Of a DNA stretch of 64,000 bases, positions 10,701-21,601 are shown piece by piece. Source of the stretch: Amyelois transitella (lineage: Eukaryota; Arthropoda; Insecta; Lepidoptera; Pyralidae). The position numbers and the translations under genes were made by a program. The stretch covers positions 6,291,001 to 6,355,000 of the forward strand of contig NC_083508.1 in assembly GCF_032362555.1 (NCBI RefSeq), read 5' to 3'. The notes under the pieces are model-generated. The model was not told the DNA's origin. It ran no database searches and saw only the letters and a program-made list of their open reading frames with translations. Positions within the stretch are counted from its first letter, which is position 1; each line of letters opens with the position of its first letter.

Positions 10701-13700
10701 TAATCAAATAAGTATATTTCAAGAAGTTTAAAATGTATGATGTCAGTGCGTGAACGCGCTAGCGACGAACGTGGCGGGTTCGCGCTGGCTGCACCGCGCG
10801 TGCGCCGCGTACAGCTTCGTGACGGTGCCGTCGCTGCGCTGCGCGTGCGCCCGGCTGCAGCTCTACCTGCTCACCGGGCAGGTCGCGCTGCTCAACAACT
10901 GCATCGGACAGGGTAGGTGTACATCGTTTCTTTCACATATATTAATTAGATAGTTAGCTTTATTAAATAATAATATAAATATTGATGAAAGCTGAGATAA
11001 AAGCTTTATTCACTACCACATAACTTTTGTTGGTAACACATATAATTAACAGTAATAAGATGACTGTGCAATGTGTACCTATGTATGTACTACGAATAAA
11101 GATGAACAGGGAAAAGGTCCTGACTCAGCATTATGTCGCAGGTGTAGACACTGCGACGCTGATGATTCTGCCAGAACCATAGGTAAGCTCAGCGAAGCAA
11201 CACGAAGAGGACATGAAAGTAAAAGTTTGGCGCGAGTGTCGTATAAATTAAAAACTAAAACAAAAATCGGGAAAAAAAAATCTAAAGTAATTCCCATACA
11301 AGTTTAAACATTGATGAAAAATTACATCTCGAAACAGAGAACTGTTCGAGATATAACGATAACGCACACATTATTTGGGCGACACCGAGACGTCAAAAGC
11401 TTTTATTTTGTTTGTATCATGAGCTATATTTTTTTATATCTAACTAGCTTTCCGCCCGCGGCTTCGCCCACGTGTAATTCGGTTATATATAGCGTTTTTT
11501 AATGATCTCGACAGGGCTTTTTCTTCCACAGGCTGAAATCTTGTTACAACTGGAATTAAATATAGCCTGTGTTACTCAGGGATGATGTAGCTTTCTAATG
11601 GTGAATGTTTGAAATCGATTCAGTAGTTTCGGAGTTTATCGATTACATGTGTAAACAAACAAACAAACAAGGATGGGAAATCATCAAATGACCTCTCCCG
11701 CTCTGGGTGGAACGGAAGGGAGTGTCAGACTTTTACTGACTAAAACCCACCTCGTTCCTTCAGTTGCCCTTTGCGTTCCGGGGCCACGGTATCTCGTTAG
11801 AACTTTCCCGCAGCCCCGGCTCAGTTTATCCCGTTTCCCCCCCTTGGGGGTTGACATTTCAGAAATCCCTTCTTAGTGCTCACTTATGTTACTAAAGGAA
11901 CCTCTGTTCAAAATCTCAGACTCCTATACCGAGCGGTTTCGGCTGTGCGTTAATAAATCAGTCACCCAATCGCACCCCCTAAATCACGATTGGAGGGTAG
12001 TTTGAAAAAACTTATAATGTCAAACATATTTACTTGCCTATGTACGTGTTCATGCCAAGTTTCAAGTTTATAAACCCAAGGAATAAGATTTTTCATAGAA
12101 ACGTTTTTACCCCTTTTCCCCCCCTTGGGGGTTGAATTTCCAAAAATCCTTTCTTAGTGCTCCCCTACATATCCCAAGGAACCTACATTCCAAATTTCAG
12201 CTGTCTACGACCAGTAGTTTCGACTGTGCGTTGTCTGTCAGTCAGTCACTCAGTAACGGAAGAATTTTATATATATGGAAGATTTAATTATAGCATTAAT
12301 GTATGATGACATAGTATAAAAGGTTCTCCCGTATTTTGTAATTCAACTGATGGAATAGTTATTTTCGAATATTATCATACTTTGAATATATAAAAATAAC
12401 TACGGTATCGAAATTAAAAAAGGAAATTCCTTTAATGTATTTAATGAGATGTATTTTATCCTATTATTGACTAATTTAAATGTTTGTACTGTGCACTTTG
12501 TCAAAAATCCCTATTCTGTGCAATAATTTTACGAAGCTTTCCCTGGCCTCAAGAGCGCCTGTTATTAGCTACTGATTAGCATCAAAATGTATTATGTATG
12601 AATAGGTAACATATTTTCTTTAAGTCTTACGAACATGGTCGTACATACAGTAATTTCACTTACCTTTTTTGCCTTTTGCCTAACGGGAGCAATATATTGG
12701 ACTGCATACCGCAACGATGGCAAAATATTCCACAAGGCCTTTGTAGGTGAAGTCCTTGTGTGAACGGGGGTTGTAATTCATAGGTTTAAGTATAGGGCTG
12801 AAATCCTTCGAAACATTACCATCGTACATAATTTAATGGTTGCCCCCAATTCCTAATGGAATAAACGGAAACTTTGAACACATGATATCTTGCCAAATAC
12901 CCACGTTTAATCTCAATTTCAAGTTAAAAATATCTGTTTTGGTAAAACTAATATTTGCTGCGAATTATCAGGCTGCAGTTCTCTCTTCAACAGTTATTGC
13001 TGTCATGTGTAAGCCAATTTGTATTATTTTACATACATACATATAATCACGTCTCTATCCCTTGCGGGGTAGACAGAGCCAACAGTCTTGAAAAGACTGA
13101 TAGGCCACGTTCAGCTGTTTGGCTTTATGATGGAATTGAGATTCAAATAGTGACAGGTTGCTAGCCCATCGCCTAAAAGAAGAATCCCAATTTACATATT
13201 TTACATTTTGGTTCAAGTGGAAATTATTAACTAAGATAATTTCCTTTCTTCCTAGCTGAGGCCAATTTCAAAGCTCTGATTGGATTAATTCCGGACATTC
13301 CTGATTACATTTTAGAAGATGGACAGAAAAAGCCGACAAACATTCGGGTGGCAGGCGTCATAAGCGATTTTTTATCAACGTTATTGATATTACCGGTAAG
13401 GATCACATTTGATAATAAGATTTGGCCTTGTGCGTTTATATAATTTGCCATCGCTGGTTTGGTTTGATTCGACCCCAAGCTAATAAGGAAGGCAGTAGAT
13501 TTTTTATCTCTATAACTACCGTCCTCCAGGGCATATGCGACCTACATCTTTGTCGCATAGGCGTACACTGTTACAATTTAGGCTTAAATAAAAAAAAAAA
13601 TCCTATAGATATAGGACTTCCTAAAATTCGACAGTTCAAAAAGTCTACCAAGTACTACTATTAAGAATGTAATGAGCTGCGTCAGACAAGGGCTCGTTTA

Positions 13701-15805
13701 TTTATATTTGCGTTTTAGCAACAGCCTATGCTGATCAACGGCCGAGACGAATTAAAATTTCACGCCATTCTTTTCGGTTACTACGCACTTCACAATGAAT
13801 CAGAAACAAAACTTAATTAGGCTGTTAAATGTCGTGAAAATAACTTTGGTTTCGGTTTCTCCATTACAATATCTAATCTATTTGATAATTATTGTTGTTT
13901 TAGGATAATTTGGACAGTAACTGCAAGGCATATATTTTATGTGGCCTTATAAAAACTATGGAGAAGATACATTGGAAGAAAACGGAGCCGCTTTACTATA
14001 CAACCCTTCTGCGTATACTTGATTTACTATGTGAAATGAGCAGAGAAAATTATGTTTATCATATTGATTCCGGTAAGATTCATGGAAGTGTACTACATAC
14101 TGTCACGGTTTTCCCACCACGGGTTGACAGACCCAATAAATTGACATTCAGATACAGACAGGTTGCCAATGTGCCATCGTAGCTAGCCCATCGCCTGATG
14201 GAAAATTACGTTTATATGCTGTGTTATCTTATTTATAAGTATTTTATTTAACACTAGCGACCCTGGCTTCGCACTTTCATCTTGAATCACTCTATCTATT
14301 TAAAAAAAACTGCATCAAAATCAGTTGCGTAGTCTTAAACACAGTCGTAGATAGATAGAGCCGATCACTACGTAGTATTACTATAACAACTAATATGTTT
14401 TCAGTAATCTCCAACGACATGCTATACGGATCTGATGAAGAATTCTTAGCAGCTGTCGATAAATACGCTACTAATATATGTCAGGAGTTGCTATTGGTGT
14501 TGAAAATGTTGGGTGATGCGAAGGAGACGAATAAGCAATACAATTTAGCGTTGGAGGTGTTCTGGCGAGTTGTAAGGCGAGGGGACCTGAGCCGGGCGCC
14601 TATGCTCAGCCTCGCCAACAATTTGTGGATGCTCTCACAAAAATTACAGGACTCAAATAATAAGTTGGCGGTGAGATCATCCATACTAATATTAACAAAT
14701 GTATTTGTTTGTATGTCCTTCACGTCAAGACCACTAAACAGATTCTCCATGAAATTTTGCATACGAAGAAGGACGTAGGAGGGGTACTTTACACGCGGGC
14801 GAAAGCAAATTACCTACATTATAATTGACATTATTTCAAATTTCTAACATTTTTAAAAATAATTTTATATGAATCTATAACCATAATTAAGACACATGAT
14901 TTGAAGTCGTTAAAATATTGAATTTTATGTTTGAAATTTGGCTTATTCTAAAAGGACGTAACGACGCAAATATGTCATTTGTATTGAACTTATAGCTTTA
15001 TATATTTGTCAACGCTTTCAATCTTTAAAATAAAAGCGTAGTAAAAAGACTTATTGGCATTATTGACACTGACAGCAGGTGTTTTGTATACGAACAAGTT
15101 AGTAATTGTTATTTTTTTATTTTCACTTTTTATTATCTGTTTTAACATGTAGGTAGAAAACATGAATGCAAATATCAAAAATTTACGACAGAGGTTGATT
15201 GATGTTTACGCTTGCTTATTTATTTTCCTTGGCAGTTTACAGATAAAAGAAATTCAGTTAATGAATTTGAAGCTAGCAGCAGAACTTTTCTTCGTCATAG
15301 AGATGACGTCACTGCTCTGATAATGGATTTTATAATTTTCTCAAAAGTCGATAAAAAATTTTTTTTTTTGACGAATCGGTTATTTTTATTTTGGGTCTTG
15401 AAAAATATTAAATGTTGTCAATTGAATTGTGTGTCGTCTTCACTTGCACATTGGAAGCTTTAAATTATTTCGTAGTAGCTGTTGCTTGCGTGTAAAAACC
15501 TTCTCACTAAGGTGAGGATATTACCAGAAAAATGTCAGGAGAAAGGAAGAGTTTTTGCTCGTTACTTCGTAGAAGAGTTCAAACAAACAAAAAAACTCTC
15601 CAGATTTACTTATAATATTAGTATAGATTAAAAAGTAGTTAACTTGTGCTTATGTTATTATATATAATTTTATATTCTTATTGATAAAATTCACCAGTAA
15701 AATGTTATTTTGTTTCAGAAATCCATGTGGTCAACGCTAGAAAAAGACCCTTCGACGAAACTATTGCTACAGAATCTCACTCAAAACAAAAGTGCCAAAG
15801 CTTGA
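4708..15805 (+). CDS. VPS35L: VPS35L (Retriever subunit, C16orf62 homologue), 18 coding exons, 933 aa
   Basis: Coding exons: 4708-4727, 5109-5199, 5744-5854, 5941-6082, 6208-6362, 6464-6636, 6748-7087, 7438-7613, 7936-8039, 8329-8510, 8933-9079, 9570-9739, 10178-10340, 10747-10912, 13256-13395, 13904-14072, 14405-14670, 15719-15805. All phases agree and lengths sum to 2802 nt. The protein matches the VPS35-like family: near the N terminus YTTGEKLSI, then [70 protein letters not shown] and [19 protein letters not shown] near the C terminus. The human protein is about 963 aa, so this is close to full length. VPS35L, with VPS26C and VPS29, forms Retriever, which recycles endosomal cargo with the CCC and WASH complexes. 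The start is the first ATG, six codons before a phase-2 donor. Introns carry SINE and Helitron-like insertions; a polyadenylation-like ATTAAA lies at 15857. Confidence 0.95.
4876..5082 (+). mobile_element. Helitron-like non-autonomous element in VPS35L intron 1
   Basis: Runs from TACTACTATTATAAAGGCGA through AAAACTACTGAACCGATTGC and ATCCCGGAGTTCCCGCGGG to CGAAGTCGCGGGTGGCCTCTAGT. The CTAG end followed by T fits a Helitron 3' terminus; assignment to the Lep1-type family is inference. It is the best-preserved copy of this family here. Confidence 0.5.
5404..5665 (+). repeat. SINE copy, near full length, in VPS35L intron 2
   Basis: Starts at GTGCCATGTGGTTCCTG and runs through GGACCACTCCATATCTTTCA, GTCGTAAAAGGTGACTAAAG and GCTCTGTTTACCCTGCAAGG to a decayed ATGTTGTATGTAT tail. 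Useful as a length standard (~260 bp) for the family. Confidence 0.85.
6684..6731 (+). repeat. Perfect 24-bp tandem duplication in a VPS35L intron
   Basis: Two identical adjacent 24-bp units, each starting ATTCTGTTGTAATAACTCAC, lie just upstream of the polypyrimidine tract of the exon at 6748. Perfect identity points to a recent duplication. Confidence 0.85.
7640..7842 (+). mobile_element. Helitron-like element in VPS35L intron
   Basis: Contains the block CGAAACGACTTGACCGATTC and ends with GCCGGGACAGCTAGT. The internal sequence differs from the 4876 copy, so this is a separate subfamily. Confidence 0.45.
9098..9272 (+). mobile_element. Helitron-like element in VPS35L intron
   Basis: Starts near ATATAAATGCGAAAATTGG and ends at GGGGCGCAGCTAGT; central block decayed. 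Confidence 0.45.
9349..9394. repeat. 16-bp perfect inverted repeat
   Basis: ATTGGCTCTGTATTTT (9349-9364) and its exact reverse complement (9379-9394) are separated by 14 nt, in a VPS35L intron. May be a SINE-derived fold-back, since GGCTCTGT is also a SINE motif. Confidence 0.7.
9883..9962 (-). repeat. Degenerate SINE fragment
   Basis: Inverted and diverged copy: CATACATAGTTACATATATC and CACGTCTTTATTCC correspond to the SINE tail; the GCCAACAG block is changed. Confidence 0.45.
10913..11430. other. VPS35L intron 14, unassigned 5' part
   Basis: Two overlapping short ORFs (11071-11307 plus, 11079-11297 minus) lie in the intron without splice or domain support. No known repeat is recognised here. 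Confidence 0.4.
11440..11680 (-). mobile_element. Helitron-like element, inverted
   Basis: CTAGCTTTCCGCCCGCGGCT at the left is the reverse of the family 3' end; it continues to CAGTAGTTTCGGAGTTTATC and a run of AAAC repeats (11652-11670), the GTTT-rich 5' part of the family. Confidence 0.5.
11690..12265. repeat. Repeat block with an internal duplicated segment
   Basis: Two related segments at about 11840-11970 and 12112-12260 share CCCCCTTGGGGGTTGA, a TTTCTTAGTGCTC-type block, AGGAACCT and GGCTGTGCGTT/GACTGTGCGTT. The composition (CAGTCAGTCAC near 12240) matches an interspersed element common in Lepidoptera that also uses the CAGTAGTTTCG motif, probably Helitron-related. Confidence 0.5.
13021..13187 (-). 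repeat. SINE copy in VPS35L intron 14
   Basis: Inverted copy beginning with CATACATACATATAATCACG, then TATCCCTTGCGGGGTAGACA, GTCTTGAAAAGACTGATAGG and AGGTTGCTAGCCCATCGCC. It ends about 70 bp before the exon at 13256. Confidence 0.85.
14100..14200 (-). repeat. Degenerate SINE middle fragment
   Basis: GACAGGTTGCCAATGTG and GTAGCTAGCCCATCGCC match the central SINE block in inverted orientation; the flanks are too decayed to delimit. Confidence 0.5.
14252..14360 (-). mobile_element. Helitron-like fragment
   Basis: CACTAGCGACCCTGGCTTCG is the inverted family 3' end, followed by a decayed AAAATCAGTTGCGTAGTCT block, directly upstream of the VPS35L exon at 14405. Confidence 0.45.
14676..14805 (+). 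mobile_element. Helitron-like fragment directly after a VPS35L donor site
   Basis: CCATACTAATATTAACAAAT, CACTAAACAGATTCTCCATG and CACGCGGGCGAAAGC follow the family order. It starts within 10 bp of the donor at 14671. Confidence 0.45.
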
Positions 15806-15862
15806 ATATAACTTATATTTAATATTATTTGTATGTGTAAAATTAAGACCATGAATATTAAA

Positions 15863-16600
15863 CATTTAATGAAAGTGCTATATTGGTTTTAATAGGTATT
15901 ATGTTTTTACTCATGTGACAAGTTATTTATACTGTGCAAAATTAGTTTCTCTTGCATAAAAATCAAGAAGACCGAGATGTACCCACTCAAAAAATGTTAT
16001 ACGCAGCCAACTAAGTCGTAAGTAAGATGAATCAATATTGAAATACCTAAGTTATTTTTTTACATTACTGACTATAAAGCTAAAGAGCTGACGCCACGTG
16101 AGAATCTTTATATTCTAGAACAAGGAACGTATTTTAACTGTACTAAAAATATCCTGTCTCTGCCATCGTAGCGTATTTTGATAACGTTTATTACAATCAA
16201 ATGATTTATGCTTCTTGGATCATGGGAATAGGGTTAGTAATTTCTCAAGCGGTCTTTTGTTTGATACGGGGTTTTGTATGTGTATTCTTATGTTTGAGTG
16301 ATTTTCTTATTCTAATGTACGAGTAGGTAGATAGCATATGCAGTATCACCCTGTGCTTGTCAATGAAGAATATTTTCGCTCGGGAAGTACCTACCTTATT
16401 TTTTCAATTAAGCGTCTTATATTGAAAAGGATACCTGGTTTTCGTTTAGTTAGTACTTACGATCAGTAAATGTGTCTCAATAGCGTAGACTTTTATATTA
16501 TTTTTTGAGATGACTAGCCTAGATATTGCTTATAATAGTTGGAACTCTTAAATATCAGTCAGATCGAGTTAAGCCTTTCTAAACAGCTGGCTGCAGTGGT
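15863..16600. other. Intergenic region, VPS35L 3' flank
   Basis: AT-rich sequence between the VPS35L 3' end and the GC-rich upstream region of the next gene. No repeat or exon is recognised. Confidence 0.4.
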
Positions 16601-16780
16601 AATGGGTCAAGCTGTGCAGTGGGTGACCCACAGCCGCGCGGCCCGGCGCCGGATGGGGTAAGCGGACATTGTCCGCAGACTCCGCCACGCTTGAGTGGCG
16701 CGCGCGCTCTGTTGCACCGATCTTTCACCTTCGCAATATAGGCGCCTATAAAACCTTGTCATTGCAATTTTGTGACGTTA
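16600..16780 (+). promoter_or_regulatory. TATA-box promoter of the secreted-protein gene
   Basis: TATAAAA at 16747-16753 lies 121 bp before the start codon. About 30 bp downstream, ACTTTCATCC (near 16779) can serve as initiator. The 130 bp upstream are strikingly GC-rich (CCGCGCGGCCCGGCGCCGG near 16633; GCGCGCGCGC near 16700) with a short AGCGGACATTGTCCGC dyad. A TATA box, unlike the other genes here, suggests regulated rather than housekeeping expression (inference). Confidence 0.6.
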
Positions 16781-16873
16781 CTTTCATCCCGACTCAAACG
16801 CGAAAGACAACTAGAAACGCTGAATAGTTGCGACGACTAAGGGAATTCATTTGGGTTCATACCCACTTTAAAA

Positions 16874-19195
16874 ATGTCCAAATTCACATGTTTGGTACGA
16901 TAAAGTGCTATTTTATTTTGCTTTTAAATATCTCAAACACGTGGTAATTGTTTTCTAATTCTGTTTTCATATATTGTTACTGTTGCAGTTAATAGTGTGG
17001 GCGATATGTGAGGGGGTATCATCTATCCAGATAGGTGATAAGGATTTTGTCGACTCTTTGGACTTTGCACCTCTGTTTTCATCTGGCGATTCCGGTCTGT
17101 ACTCTTTTTTATGAATATTTACCAATATATTTTATATTATTTAACAATATAGCATTTCTTTTACACGCACTCATTATGATACTGACATTCGCATTTATAA
17201 ATACAATACAGATTTTATTGATAAAAATAAATGTAAGCAGTACTTTACCTTTTTTCTGTATTCTTTTTATTACACTGCAAATTAATATTTTCAGGCATTA
17301 CACCTCTGGCTTCCCAACCCATTGCCGCAGCGATGCTAAAAGTAGATAAGAGTCAATATCCCCAATTATTTGATACCGTTGTCAGTAGTTCTATCGATTC
17401 TTTACAAACTCGAGTAGCTCCAGTGGAAAGCGCATTTTCCGCTGAAAATTTTGGGTTCAATCCGATAGCTAGTAAAAGCTTTCATTCACCGCAGAAGTCA
17501 GCCAGGCTAGTTGCACATCCAAAACAACAACGCCCACAGCCACATTTAGTTCCTATCGGGCAGCAACTCAGCCCTTTGCGATATGACATTAGAACTGTTC
17601 ACGATGCTGATTATAAAGTATTCAAACCTGAAGATAATGAACAGGGCGAAGAGATATTGTCAGCTTTAAAAAAGAACCCATCAGTAGCTGCGTACTTCAA
17701 ACCCTCCATCACTAACGTTGAAGTAGCCCATCCTTTGAATTATCGCAAAGAAGAACTAGCTGAAAATCCCGAAGTAGAACAAAACTACAAGCAAAATGCT
17801 TATATTCCAGGACCACCACGTCTTCGACGATACACCAGGGGGAGGCAAAGAGAAAACTTAAAAAAGAGAGGTGATGATGACGATGATCCCTATGGCTATA
17901 AAGCAGATTATATCTCAAGGCCGAAGGCCTTCGATAGTGATATCTATAGCAGTGCATACAAAGAATCCAAAGACCCTAAAAAGGATTATGAATATCCGTA
18001 TGGATACGATTCGGGCTACGATCATAAAGAATATGAGAGAATAAAATCTTTGTCAGAAGCACAAGCTGCTGAAATCAAGAAAAATCCGGAAAATTGTAAG
18101 GAGGTTAAAAGGGACGATATGACTTGTATGGTTTGCAAAGACACAAAAACAGGGGGTAACTATGAATCATGTTCATACGTTGCAGAACCTAAAAACAATA
18201 AGTATGCCTATTCAAAAGAAAAGAAATTTGATAGTAACGATGAACCAGATGAGCCCGAAAGTAATTCAAGGGAAGAACAACCAAAAAAGCTTTCTAAGTA
18301 CGAGGAATCAAATGATAGCCCACATAAACATGAAAGTCAATCCGAGCCAAAGCCATACGCAAGCTATAAAGAGGACCCAAAGGATGACGATAGCTCCAAG
18401 GAAAATTATAAATCTTACTATGTACACACTACGAAACCAAAGCCCAGCGAAGCATTGCGAGCGGCAGAAAATGATAAATCGGAAGAAAGTGAAGATGCCT
18501 TAGTCAAGCCTTATGATTATAAAAAAGCCATTCCTGGTTTCTACAGCAATAATGAACCGAAAAAAGATGTTGAACATGTGTTAGCAGAATTCAAGAAGAA
18601 AGATAGATCGTCATGTAAGAAGGTGCAAAAGAATGGAATGACTTGTTTCCAATGTCTTGACAAATCCGGGTTGAAACACGAGGAATGCATGTTTGTTTCC
18701 GAGTCGGCGCCCAAGAGTAGTCATCTAGCTTATCAAGAACTTAAAGAATTTACATCTAAGCCTCCATCTCTAGATGCATCGAACGAAGGGGCCGAAAGCC
18801 AGACCGTCTCAACTAGCGCACCTCCTGCAAAATCAGCCGCTTATGTTGTCGCAAACTCTGGTTACGGTAAGAAGCTTAAGCGAAAGAAGGCACCTCAGGC
18901 TTCGTTGTCCGCTGCAGCTACAAATAAAGTCTCCACTGTTCTAACTCCCACACAGCAGGCGGCGGTGAAACGTACTAAGAGAAGTGTGGAAGACGACGCG
19001 GAAACCAGAGCGGAAATCGTTGACGAAACAAACATAGCGCCTCCCGAAGAGTTTGCGGGGGACAATTCTCATGGTGCGTTCTGGGCAGAGACAATGCCCC
19101 GTTACAGCGCAGCTTTAGGTGTGACCCTTCCTCAGTTTATGTTATCTCGATCAGAACACGAAGTTTCCTTCGATGAAACCGTTGCCGGTGCGTAA
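16874..19195 (+). CDS. Unrecognised secreted protein with two four-cysteine modules, 675 aa
   Basis: Coding exons: 16874-16894, 16989-17094 and 17295-19195 (phases 0 and 1, total 2028 nt). Exons 1-2 encode a clear signal peptide (MSKFTCLLIVWAICEGVSS). The mature protein is highly charged and rich in Lys, Glu, Asp, Ser and Tyr. Two modules of matching spacing occur at about residues 309-335 and 483-508: C-x9-C-x2-C-x10/11-C with MTC at the second cysteine. Basic cleavage-like sites (LKKR before GDDDDDPYG near 233; RTKR before SVEDD near 602) suggest a processed precursor. I do not recognise the family; extracellular-matrix or cuticle-associated roles are possible but unproven. AATAAA signals lie at 19467 and 19538. 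The stop TAA is part of GCGTAAGT, which also resembles a splice donor, so an extra 3' exon cannot be excluded. Confidence 0.85.
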
Positions 19196-19560
19196 GTTAT
19201 GACGTGTTTTGTCAATCTAATTGCATTATTAGTAGAGCGTGTCGATTGAAAAACGCTTTGAAACGAAGCCTGAACAGAAGGTAACGGGTAATAGATATTG
19301 TTACGTAACAAAATAAGATTTCACAGATAGACGTGCCGCTAAGTAGCATGAAATGTTTCAAAATAGTCAATACAAATGGAACGTAAAATAAGTAACATAG
19401 AAAGTTTTCAAGGGATGTTGATTAATTTTAGAATATTTTATTTACATTATGATGTGATATTAAAACAATAAATTATAATTGTTGAACTTTGTTAAGGACT
19501 GTCTTTATATATTGTTAACTAGTTTTAGATAAATTGAAATAAAAAAATGTATTCGTTTTA
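19190..19560 (+). other. 3' UTR with two polyadenylation signals
   Basis: AATAAA at 19467-19472 and 19538-19543 follow the stop codon of the secreted-protein gene; no further coding exon with a strong acceptor was seen before them. Confidence 0.5.
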
Positions 19561-19584
19561 ATAGAGTATTTATTTAGACAAGCT

Positions 19585-19815
19585 TATTCCCGCAGATCCG
19601 CCCGCGTTAACCTATAATTCCGTTCCCATGAATTCCAGATAAATGAAGCCTGCGTTTGAATTTGGACCTTTAACTATGACCACGACTATTGTTATATATT
19701 TAAATAACTACTTATGCATACCAAATTTTATCAAAATTGGTCCAACGGTTTAGTCGTAAAAAATGTTACAGACAGATAGACAGATTTATGCGTCTTTATA
19801 AAATTATTGTAAGTA
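19585..19815 (-). mobile_element. Helitron-like element, inverted
   Basis: CAAGCTTATTCCCGCAGATC and CCGCCCGCGTTAACC at the left, AAAATTGGTCCAACGGTTTAG in the middle and ATGCGTCTTTATAAAATTATTG at the right follow the family order in reverse. Confidence 0.45.
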
Positions 19816-21265
19816 TAGCTTGTTTTTAGTGACTAACTACGATAAAAATTCATGCCACAAAAAGATATTAAGAATCATTGAAGTTTGGTTATTCAGAGGA
19901 AGAGTTCCTTGATCCGCCCACATCTACCTATCCTCAACAGATGACGGGGCCAAAAAAGCTGTAGGTGGGCCCAATCACGAAACCCGAAACTGCACCACAT
20001 CACTACACGATATCTACAACAATATTTTATAAACTCTTATATTTGTAAACATATGTGATTTAGTCCATAGTTCATATGATGATCTCTGATCTATGTTGAT
20101 ACAACCGATAATAGCAGCGCGACTGTCGATAGTTGGCATTCAATATGAGAACACGGTCAGTGTCCTACATGTCAATACAGTTTTTATGCTTCTGTTTTTG
20201 CTGGTAATTGTCCAAGACTTCGCGTCACAAGGAGCCGCCTGCGCCGTAACGATAGAAACTCAGGCTTCCAGACTTGCAAAGAAAGTAATTAATTTCAGTC
20301 GTATTCAGTCCACGATACAGTTCACTGTACAGCGATTATAAATAAAACTGTATGAAAGTTGCCAATAATAAATAGCTTACAGATATCAGACGGGCGTTGT
20401 TTTGTTCCGCGTGCGTTGCGGGTGTTTTAGTGTATTGTGGAAAGTACCCATTTACTAGTATATTTATCAACAAGAGTATCAGGTAGGTAATTTGCGGTAT
20501 TAAAATAGCATATTTTGCTAGACTTTCAGGTCTCTAATTGTAAAGTCCCCACAATTTTTTCAAAGTAATTCACCTATTTAACAGTAGAAATCCATGAAAG
20601 AACAGTAATTTCGTCCAGTTTGCTATCAGGCACTAACATTTTTTTCATGATCCGTAAGATCATCGTTAGGTAGTTAGGTACCACCTTTCTACCTATTGTT
20701 GTAGTGACACAAAACGGTTTAGTAATATTTTTTATAAAAATAATTTATTCTTAATATAACAGGTAGGAAAACATAATAGAGATTAATACCAATGATTTTA
20801 GAGATCAAATTCAAATGACAAGTAATATTTTGTAAAACAATTGTTTTCTAAACGATTTCTTGTTCGTGTGCCAAGTTAACTATCGGAATAAAAAATACGA
20901 TTGCGCAGTGATTTTCTATTGAACTCCGTTCCGTAGCGTTGGCTGCAACATCAAATACATAGTTATTTTTATCATTGAAATCTGTTTTAATTATTCAGTC
21001 TCGAACTTTCGAGCTTCTACAATAGGTACCTACATCAGATAGATACCTATTCGATCCACATCGTCTACTTAATATAAGGCTTTTTGAGGACCACTCAAAA
21101 AGTAGTTGATAATTTCATACTTAAAAATATCTGACTGTAAACAAGGAAATGAATTTTTAAAATATTGTTACTCTAGAATTTTTAAACAAAGTTTTAGCAA
21201 CGGTACTTACCTACCTATCAAAGATATTATGTGACTGTTTGTAGATATGTATGTAATTCCAATGT
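19816..21265. other. Intergenic region without supported gene
   Basis: An 82-codon ORF (20093-20341) and a TATAAATA motif near 20337 followed by GATATCAGACGGG near 20384 could mark an untranslated first exon of the downstream small gene, but nothing confirms it. The rest is AT-rich noncoding DNA. Confidence 0.35.
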
Positions 21266-21274
21266 ATTCAGTAT

Positions 21275-21456
21275 CAAAATCCCTATTATATTATAAATGC
21301 GAAAGTATAACTCTGTCTGTAATGATTTCACTTTTAAACCACTGAACCGATTTTGATCAAATTTGGTAGAAATAGAATTCAACATGAGGTTACAAACATA
21401 GGTAAAAATTTTGTTAGTGAACTTATGGCGAACGGAGTCCCGGACAAGAGCTAGTT
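21275..21456 (+). mobile_element. Helitron-like element
   Basis: TATTATATTATAAATGCGAA start, CCACTGAACCGATTTTGATC centre and CCCGGACAAGAGCTAGT end; ends about 150 bp before the small gene's start codon. Confidence 0.5.
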
Positions 21457-21601
21457 TATTAAAATATATAAAACGTGTTACATTACAAACCACATAGAGA
21501 TCTTATAGGTAGGTACTTAATTTATGTTATTGGCTTTATATTTACTCCGACACTAGTAACCGTTTTCTCAATCTATATTCATAGACAAACATCAAGAAAC
21601 A

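Noticed and set aside
17712-18503. Antisense and off-frame ORFs inside the secreted-protein exon (17712-17957 minus, 18162-18503 plus)
   Set aside because: Shadows of the long sense frame; no signal, domain or promoter.
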